A stretch of 51,827 nt of DNA from Candidatus Saccharimonadota bacterium (GTDB lineage Bacteria; Patescibacteriota; Saccharimonadia; Saccharimonadales; UBA4665), in assembly GCA_025927655.1 (NCBI GenBank), contig JAICKY010000004.1:1-51827 (forward strand), in the 5' to 3' direction. A model generated the notes under the pieces. The model worked only from the letters and a program-made list of their open reading frames with translations. It had not been told where the DNA came from and did not search any database. The stretch's first letter is position 1, and every line of letters starts with the position of its first letter. Below are positions 45,551-51,827 of the stretch, piece after piece. A program made the translations under genes and the position numbers.

Positions 45551-46774
45551 TTATTTACTCTGGAGATAGGCTTCGGCAGCTTGCAGCTGCGTATCGTTGC
45601 CTGCTTTGGCGTCTGCGTCGCTCAGCGCAACTGTTTGGTCCGGCGTGATGCCTTTGTGGTTGATGTTCGTGCCGTTAGGGCTGTACCATTTGGCAATCGT
45701 GACCTTTAACTCGCTTCCGTCGCTGAATGGAATCACCTGCTGCACCACGCCCTTGCCATAGCTTTTTTCGCCCATGATCGTGGCGGCATGGTTATCGTGG
45801 AGTGCCAGCGCGGTAATTTCGGCAGCAGATGCCGAACCGGCGTTCACCAACACCACAGTAGGCATACCCTGCAATGGATCGGTACCAGTCGCAGCATAGC
45901 TGGCAACAACCTCGTTGCCACGTTTCTCCTGCTCTACCGTAGACCCTTTGGGCAGCCACAGGCTTGAGATAGCTTGTGCCGAGTCCACTTCCCCGCCCGG
46001 GTTATCGCGCAGATCCAGTACTACTTTCTTGACGCCAGCCTGTTGGAAACTGGTTACCGCTTGCTTAACCAGATCAAACGTATCACTACTAAATTGGCTG
46101 ATTTGCAGATAGCCAATATTGCCGGCTAGGATTTTTGATGTTGCCGTCGGCACGGTGATGATGTCGCGAGTGATGGTGAAATTGAGCTGCTGCGAGCCGC
46201 CCCGCAACACTTGTAACGTGACTTTGCTGCCCTTGGGGCCACGGATTTTATCGACCGCGTCATTTATCGACATACCCGCCGTGCTCTGACCGTTTATAGA
46301 CACAATGACGTCCTTTGCCAGCAACCCGGCCGCTGCCGCCGGAGAACCATTCAGCGGCGACATGACGACAACATTGCCAGCGGTATCCTGGTCCAGCTGA
46401 GCGCCGATACCCGTCAGGCTTATACCTTCGAGCTCGCCGTTGAACGCCTTGGCTTCGGAGGCGGTGAAATATTCGGTGTACGGGTCGTTGGCGGCTTGGG
46501 CGAGGCCATGCTTCAAACCGTCCAGGATCTGACTTTGGGTGAGCTTACCATCGTAATTCTGACGCAGTGCATTGTAAATCTGATTCACGCTAGCGTAATC
46601 GAGCGTCCGTGGCAGTCCGGTCTGATCGCTAAAATCATTTCGCGGCGTAATGCGCAGACGGCCATCGCCCACCAGCACACCGGCGCCAAACACCACCAGC
46701 ACACTGGCTACGATGCCGAGCCTATGCAATGTACGTTTTTCGCGCACCTTATCCCACAGCTGTTTTACCCTCAT
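45551..46774 (-). CDS. S41-family C-terminal processing peptidase
   Basis: PDZ region; KVVLDLRDNPGGEVDSAQAI; VLVNAGSASAAEITALAL; MGEKSYGKGVVQ. Confidence 0.94.
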   Translation of the reverse strand: MRVKQLWDKVREKRTLHRLGIVASVLVVFGAGVLVGDGRLRITPRNDFSDQTGLPRTLDYASVNQIYNALRQNYDGKLTQSQILDGLKHGLAQAANDPYTEYFTASEAKAFNGELEGISLTGIGAQLDQDTAGNVVVMSPLNGSPAAAAGLLAKDVIVSINGQSTAGMSINDAVDKIRGPKGSKVTLQVLRGGSQQLNFTITRDIITVPTATSKILAGNIGYLQISQFSSDTFDLVKQAVTSFQQAGVKKVVLDLRDNPGGEVDSAQAISSLWLPKGSTVEQEKRGNEVVASYAATGTDPLQGMPTVVLVNAGSASAAEITALALHDNHAATIMGEKSYGKGVVQQVIPFSDGSELKVTIAKWYSPNGTNINHKGITPDQTVALSDADAKAGNDTQLQAAEAYLQSK

Positions 46775-46826
46775 TGCCTACCAGTATACCTCATACTATG
46801 GCAGTTTGTGCGCTACAATGTAGATA

Positions 46827-47843
46827 ATGAAGAATAGCCCAAGCGTGCACGAATGTACGGCGAATGAATACGCCGCGGCACTCGCGCAGCTGTCGCACCG
46901 CGGTCCGGCCGTATCCTTTTTGCAGGCACCATTTTACGGCGAATGGCAGCTGCGGGATGGGAAAAAAGTGGTGTTTTTTACCGCCACTGACGATAGTAAA
47001 ACGATCGCCGCAGGCCTGGCAGTAAAATACGACGCGCCGGGCGGCATCAGCTTTTTCTACTGCCCGTACGGGCCAGTGGTACGAGCCTGGACGCCTGAGC
47101 TGCTTGCTGCCCTGCGGGACTTTTTCGAACCGATTGCCGAACGAACCGGCGCCACATTTGTACGATTCGATGACGCCGGGCTGTCCAAACAGGTCCCCAG
47201 TGCCAAACCAGTAGCCAATCGGCTGGCAGTTACCGCCAGCTTGCAGCCGCGTGCCGAATGGCTGCTCGGCATCACCGAAAGCAAAGATACGTTGTGGATG
47301 GCCCTGCACAAACACGCCCGCTACAACGTGCGGCTGGCCGAACGCGCCAGTGCCAAACTTGATTTTTATGAACCCGCAAAAGCCCCGCTGGATGTGTTTT
47401 TCGGCCTGATGCAAACCACCGCTGGGCGCGACAGCTTCAGCATCCAAAGCCGCAGTTACTACGAAGCGGTGCTGCAATCAATTCCAGCAGATAGTGGTTT
47501 TGTAGCCATTTGCACCATAGACGGCAAACCGGCCGCTGCCGCTTTGTTCGCAACCTACAACAGCATGATGCACTACGTATTTGCTGGTTCCAGCGACAAT
47601 TTTCGCAAAATCGCTCCGCCCTACTTCGTCATCTGGAACGCCATACTGGAGGCCAAAAAACGTGGTTGGAACATTCTGAACTTCGGTGGCATAAACCACG
47701 AGGTAAAAGGCCAGCATCTGGCCGGTGTAACCGGGTTCAAAAAACGCTTTGGCGGCTACGAAGTGACTCACCCGAACCCGGTTGACCTGATTTACAGGCC
47801 GTTTAAATACACGCTTTTCAGCCTCTACAAACGCCTCCGTTAG
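46827..47843 (+). CDS. FemABX-like peptidoglycan bridge aminoacyltransferase
   Basis: HKHARYNVRLAERAS; HYVFAGSSDNFRKIAPPYFVIWNAILEAKKRGWNILNFGGIN. Confidence 0.87.
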   Translation: MKNSPSVHECTANEYAAALAQLSHRGPAVSFLQAPFYGEWQLRDGKKVVFFTATDDSKTIAAGLAVKYDAPGGISFFYCPYGPVVRAWTPELLAALRDFFEPIAERTGATFVRFDDAGLSKQVPSAKPVANRLAVTASLQPRAEWLLGITESKDTLWMALHKHARYNVRLAERASAKLDFYEPAKAPLDVFFGLMQTTAGRDSFSIQSRSYYEAVLQSIPADSGFVAICTIDGKPAAAALFATYNSMMHYVFAGSSDNFRKIAPPYFVIWNAILEAKKRGWNILNFGGINHEVKGQHLAGVTGFKKRFGGYEVTHPNPVDLIYRPFKYTLFSLYKRLR

Positions 47844-47884
47844 CATGGGTTTGAATTAGCACGCTCCACTGTTATGCTGGGAGC

Positions 47885-48355
47885 ATGTTTAATCATGAAC
47901 CCCCCGACTATATCTGTCCATTTTGCAAAACCATCGCTGGCTATGAAGACGAATACGCAGCCAAACAGGATATCGTATATCAAAATGATCACGTAACAGC
48001 CATGATTGCGCCCAAATGGTGGATTAATAACCCTGGCAATGTATTGATCGTGCCTAACAAGCATTACGAAAACATCTATGACATTCCAGACGACATACTT
48101 GGCGAAGTATATAAAGCCGCCAAGAAGATCGCTATCGCCATCCGCAGTACCTATGAAGGCTGTGAAGCAACGTCTACTCGACAGCACAACGAACCCGCTG
48201 GCAACCAGGCAGTATGGCATTTGCATGTGCACGTATTCCCTCGTTACGATAACGACGAATTGTACCAAAACCACGACAACAAAAGATTCATAAGCGCAGC
48301 CGAGCGCCTCCCTTACGCCGAAAAACTCCGTGCGTTTTTCGCTAACCAAGTGTAG
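47885..48355 (+). CDS. HIT family protein
   Basis: CPFCKTIAG; VLIVPNKHYENIYDIPDD; QAVWHLHVHVFPRY. Confidence 0.9.
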   Translation: MFNHEPPDYICPFCKTIAGYEDEYAAKQDIVYQNDHVTAMIAPKWWINNPGNVLIVPNKHYENIYDIPDDILGEVYKAAKKIAIAIRSTYEGCEATSTRQHNEPAGNQAVWHLHVHVFPRYDNDELYQNHDNKRFISAAERLPYAEKLRAFFANQV

Positions 48356-48379
48356 ATTACCGTAGGCAGAATCTGGAGT

Positions 48380-48502
48380 AGGAACTTCAGGTTTGAGCAC
48401 AGTTTGGGATGAAAAGTGAGTACCGCAATGCAGGCGTACTAGAAGTACGGCGGAATGAGGAACGGAGCTTTTCGCCCAAAATGTGCCAAAGATGAAGTTC
48501 CT
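48380..48502. repeat. Palindromic element B (123 bp) between convergent genes
   Basis: AGGAACTTCA...TGAAGTTCCT arms; GCACAGTTTGGGATG...CGCCCAAAATGTGC; core GGCGTACTAGAAGTACGGC. Confidence 0.8.
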
Positions 48503-49647
48503 TAGTTGAAGTATATGTAGGTCAGAGAGCGAGCCATACTCGCCGAAACAGCCATCTCGCTATAGTGACCCTGGTAGTCGTAGTTGTACTGGCTAACCCA
48601 TAGTGAACCGTCGGGGTTGACGGCTTCGACCCACATAGCGTGGCCGAAGGCACCGACGTTCCAGATAGCGACAGAATCCGCCTTCGGTGTAGAACCAGTT
48701 GCAATGCCGGCAGCACGGGCATCTCCCGGCCACTGGATAGCATTACCGCTGCCGCCCCAGTATGGCATGTAGCCATAGGTGCTATAGACTTTCCAGGCGG
48801 TGTAGCTGACACATTCGCGGTTGTACATACCCCAGTTGTCGACCATAGTGTCCTGTGCGGCATTATCCCATCTGGCAGGATAACCACCGTGGCCCGGGTC
48901 GCCGGCGATCACACCGCCGCCTAGGGCTTTGTTAGCAGCAGCCTGAGCAGCTCGCAACTGCACTATTTGCGCACTGGTAGCTTTAATTTGCGCGTTGTAA
49001 GCAGCCTGTTGACTTTCATTGTAATTAAGCAGGCTGGCCTGCTTGGCTTGTGCGCTAGCCAACTGGTTCTGCTGATCGGTCTCTTCGCCCAGCAGCTGGT
49101 CAACCTTTGCTTTTTCGGTTTGCAGCTGAGCCTGCAAAGCAGCAATTTTCTTGAGCGTATCCTGGAGTTTGTTCTGCACCGTCGTGCGGTATTCCTGTTT
49201 GTCTACGAAATCGCTCAGGCTTTTACTGGTTGCCAGCACTTCGAGCGTGGTCGGTGTGCCATCAACATACATAGACTTCACATCGCTGGCCAGAAAAGCT
49301 TTTTCCTGGTCAATTTGATTCTGCGCGTCGGTAATCTGCTGCTGTATACTCGCCTGCTGCGCTTTGTTAGCATCGATGGAACCCTGCAAACCATTTATCT
49401 GAGATTGCAGCTGATTGATTGCATCCTGGTAGCTTGCAGCGGTGGCCTGTAAACCGCTAACTACCGAACGGGCACCGGCATTTTGCTGATTGAGTGCGTT
49501 GATCTGGCTGTCAAAACTATCGGCCAAAGCCATCTGGCGTAAGCTTGGCAAAAATGTACCGCTTACTAGCACTGCGCTGGATACCGCGAGCAGACCGACG
49601 TTAAACTTCGTAGTGATAATTTGAGAGACTTTTGAGCTTTTTTTCAT
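48502..49647 (-). CDS. PcsB-like secreted CHAP-domain hydrolase with coiled-coil N-terminus
   Basis: Signal sequence, long coiled coil, YNRECVSYTAWKVY...GHAMWVEAVNPDGSLWVSQYNYDY (CHAP). Confidence 0.88.
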   Translation of the reverse strand: MKKSSKVSQIITTKFNVGLLAVSSAVLVSGTFLPSLRQMALADSFDSQINALNQQNAGARSVVSGLQATAASYQDAINQLQSQINGLQGSIDANKAQQASIQQQITDAQNQIDQEKAFLASDVKSMYVDGTPTTLEVLATSKSLSDFVDKQEYRTTVQNKLQDTLKKIAALQAQLQTEKAKVDQLLGEETDQQNQLASAQAKQASLLNYNESQQAAYNAQIKATSAQIVQLRAAQAAANKALGGGVIAGDPGHGGYPARWDNAAQDTMVDNWGMYNRECVSYTAWKVYSTYGYMPYWGGSGNAIQWPGDARAAGIATGSTPKADSVAIWNVGAFGHAMWVEAVNPDGSLWVSQYNYDYQGHYSEMAVSASMARSLTYIYFN

Positions 49648-49815
49648 AGTTTTGATTTTGTAAACTACCGAGCTTAGTTTATCACGCTTATGCAATTGTT
49701 TCAATCCTTATGTCCCCTCGCCTACCCCTGTTGATTGATACCGTCCCGATACGGTAAAGATGCTGAATAGGTACCCTAGCTTCTCTGTATCCGGGTGGTT
49801 TTGTGTTGTAGAAAA

Positions 49816-50766
49816 TTATTTCTTTGACGTTTTGAATTTCAGGTATCGCCGCGTGGCAATTACGGATGATGCAGCGCCTATAAGTATACCAAGTGCAAGC
49901 TGCAAGCTCAATAATACCCAATAGTGACTCTCGAAGAATGATTGGCTATAGCTAATATCCAGCAGCCCGAAACTAGTTGCTTGTAAACTGCTGCTGGCCG
50001 TTACAAACAAGGCATTTATAAGCAGCACGGAGACCACCGCCGATAATACGCCGTAGATAATGCTCTCGACCACAAACGGACCGCGGATGAAGCTGGTGCT
50101 TGCGCCAAGCAAGCGCATAATTTGTAGTTCGTCGCGGCGGTTAAAGATAGCCATCTGAATAGTGTTGAATATGATCAACACCGAAATAAAGGCAAACACC
50201 ACAACCGCGCCAATGCCAGCCCGGCGCAGGATGTTAGTTGCGTGGGTAATGTTATCGATCGCCTTTTTGCGGTCGCCGTTATATGACGGTGAGCCGCTAG
50301 TTTGCAGGCTTTGGTATTTAGCTTTTGTCAGAAACTTGCTGATAGTGCTCACGTCGTTCAGATTGCGAGGAAACACGTGAATGGTCGCAGGAATAGGGTT
50401 GCCTGTTTCAAAAACCGCAGATTGTAGCGCAGCGTTATTGCCGTTCTGGCTAATGAAGCTGGCTTGGGCCTGCTGCTTATTCAGGTATTCGACTCGTTTT
50501 ACATCAGCCTGCTTGCGAATATCAGACACAAAGCTTTGAGCTTGCGCATCGGTAACATTGTCATTCAGGAACACCGAGACATCTACCTGGGAGGCAATCT
50601 GATCCACCGTGTGTCCAAACGTAGCATTGGCTATGACCGAAAACAAAATGATAGTAAGCGTAACAATCATAATGGCCATGGCGGCGATTGCCAGCCACGC
50701 GTTGCGCATAAAGTTCACCATGCCGGTGCGTACAATGCGTCCAAAAGTGGTAAGTCTGCGTCCCAT
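49816..50766 (-). CDS. ftsX: Cell division protein FtsX
   Basis: 4-TM layout, periplasmic VDVSVFLNDNVTDAQAQSF, next to ftsE. Confidence 0.92.
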   Translation of the reverse strand: MGRRLTTFGRIVRTGMVNFMRNAWLAIAAMAIMIVTLTIILFSVIANATFGHTVDQIASQVDVSVFLNDNVTDAQAQSFVSDIRKQADVKRVEYLNKQQAQASFISQNGNNAALQSAVFETGNPIPATIHVFPRNLNDVSTISKFLTKAKYQSLQTSGSPSYNGDRKKAIDNITHATNILRRAGIGAVVVFAFISVLIIFNTIQMAIFNRRDELQIMRLLGASTSFIRGPFVVESIIYGVLSAVVSVLLINALFVTASSSLQATSFGLLDISYSQSFFESHYWVLLSLQLALGILIGAASSVIATRRYLKFKTSKK

Positions 50767-50774
50767 GTCTAAAA

Positions 50775-51461
50775 TTATTTTACGTTATATTCGGCGTTGG
50801 CGCGGTCACTGGCAATTTGACCATGTTTTATAGTGACCACACGACGCTTCAGCTTGTTCACGATCTCCTGATTGTGCGTGGTAAGCAGCACCGTAGTACC
50901 ATACCGGTTGATTTTCTCGAGTACTTTTATGACGTCCCATGCGTGTTTTGGGTCTAAGTTGCCCGTAGGCTCGTCGGCAATCAAGATTTTTGGCTGGCGC
51001 ACGATGGCACGAGCTATAGCCACGCGCTGGCGCTCGCCACCGCTCAGTTCCTGCGGCATACGGTCGGCTTTGTCTTTCAGGTTCACGATATCAAGCACTT
51101 TCGGCACGGTGTTTTTGATTTCCTTGGTACTCACACCCACAATTTCGAGCGCAAAGGCTACGTTTTCAAATACGGTGCGGTTTGGCAGTAGTTTAAAATC
51201 CTGGAATACGGTGCCGATTTTGCGCCGCAAAAGCGGGATATCGCGGTCATGTAGTTTGTCGTAATCTATACCGCCAACGATAATCTTGCCGCTGGTCGGA
51301 CGCTCTTCACGCGTGAGCAGTTTGAGCAGCGTGGATTTGCCAGCACCACTCTGCCCCACCACAATCACAAACTCCTTGGGCTCTACGTGCAAACTAATGC
51401 GATCCAGAGCGGGCCCCAAGTTTTTATTGTAGGTCTTCGTTACCCTGTCCAAAAGAATCAT
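50775..51461 (-). CDS. ftsE: Cell division ATP-binding protein FtsE
   Basis: ILLDRVTKTYNKN...VGQSGAGKSTLLKLLTREE; LSGGERQRVAIARAIV; ADEPTGNLDP. Confidence 0.95.
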   Translation of the reverse strand: MILLDRVTKTYNKNLGPALDRISLHVEPKEFVIVVGQSGAGKSTLLKLLTREERPTSGKIIVGGIDYDKLHDRDIPLLRRKIGTVFQDFKLLPNRTVFENVAFALEIVGVSTKEIKNTVPKVLDIVNLKDKADRMPQELSGGERQRVAIARAIVRQPKILIADEPTGNLDPKHAWDVIKVLEKINRYGTTVLLTTHNQEIVNKLKRRVVTIKHGQIASDRANAEYNVK

Positions 51462-51540
51462 TGCTGGTAGTATACCATGCTTATGGCTACTCAAACACCC
51501 CGTTTCGCCCCAAGTGGCGCGGTCAACTATGACATTTTGC

Positions 51541-51827
51541 TTACTTTTCTCCTAGCGTGTATTCCAGGTATGCAACCACGAATGGCTCCAGGTTACCATC
51601 CAGGACACTGTCCGGGTCGCTGGATTCGTGGCGGGTTCGGAGGTCTTTGACCTGCTTGTACGGATGCAGCACATAGCTGCGGATTTGGTTGCCCCAGGCG
51701 GCCTGCTCGTTCGGGCCTTTCAAATCGCTGACTTGTTCGGCGTGCTGCTCCAGCTGCAGTTGGGCCAAGCGCGAACGAAGGATCGTCATGGCCGTTTCTT
51801 TGTTCTGCAGTTGTGATCGTTCGTTCT
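51541..51827 (-). CDS. prfB: Peptide chain release factor 2, C-terminal part (truncated by window)
   Basis: ILRSRLAQLQLEQ...WGNQIRSYVLHPYKQVKDLRTRHESSDPDSVLDGNLEPFV. Confidence 0.92.
   Translation of the reverse strand, partial: NERSQLQNKETAMTILRSRLAQLQLEQHAEQVSDLKGPNEQAAWGNQIRSYVLHPYKQVKDLRTRHESSDPDSVLDGNLEPFVVAYLEYTLGEK

Noticed and set aside
49688-49921. 77-aa ORF between ftsX and the CHAP gene, or a c-di-AMP riboswitch in this leader
   Set aside because: ORF overlaps ftsX with no features; leader shows only weak resemblance to ydaO-type consensus.
1-51827. Recoded UGA (code 25, as in Gracilibacteria)
   Set aside because: Several genes end cleanly at TGA (e.g. kinase at 2756-2758, pseudouridine synthase at 4982-4984, ftsW); standard code fits.

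Overview
The window looks like a chromosomal segment of a Candidatus Saccharibacteria (TM7/CPR)-like bacterium. This is inferred from gene content and standard-code stops, not from a database search. Core genes recognised: topA, der, pth, dprA, a reduced dcw cluster (mraZ-rsmH-ftsL-ftsI-ftsW-murG-ftsQ), glyS, recO, xseAB, rpmA, pyrG, ctpA-like, a femX-like gene, ftsEX with a CHAP hydrolase, and the 3' part of prfB. There is one tRNA-Glu(CUC). No CRISPR array, rRNA or transposase was seen. The most notable signals are: (1) a dispersed family of ~120-160 bp palindromic elements with a GTAC-rich core hairpin; two copies lie in frame inside ftsW and a TRM11-like methyltransferase gene, reminiscent of Rickettsia palindromic elements; (2) a second, unrelated ~60-75 nt structured motif in three intergenic copies with covarying stems and conserved linkers; (3) a ~375 nt non-coding locus with a consensus promoter and an intrinsic terminator; (4) unusual proteins, including a sigma region 4-HARE-HTH fusion, a His-less kinase paired with an Asp-less receiver, an orphan KwaB-like DUF4868 protein beside a Pif1-HRDC helicase, and a SipW/TasA-like pair. 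All family calls come from reading motifs by eye; no searches were run.
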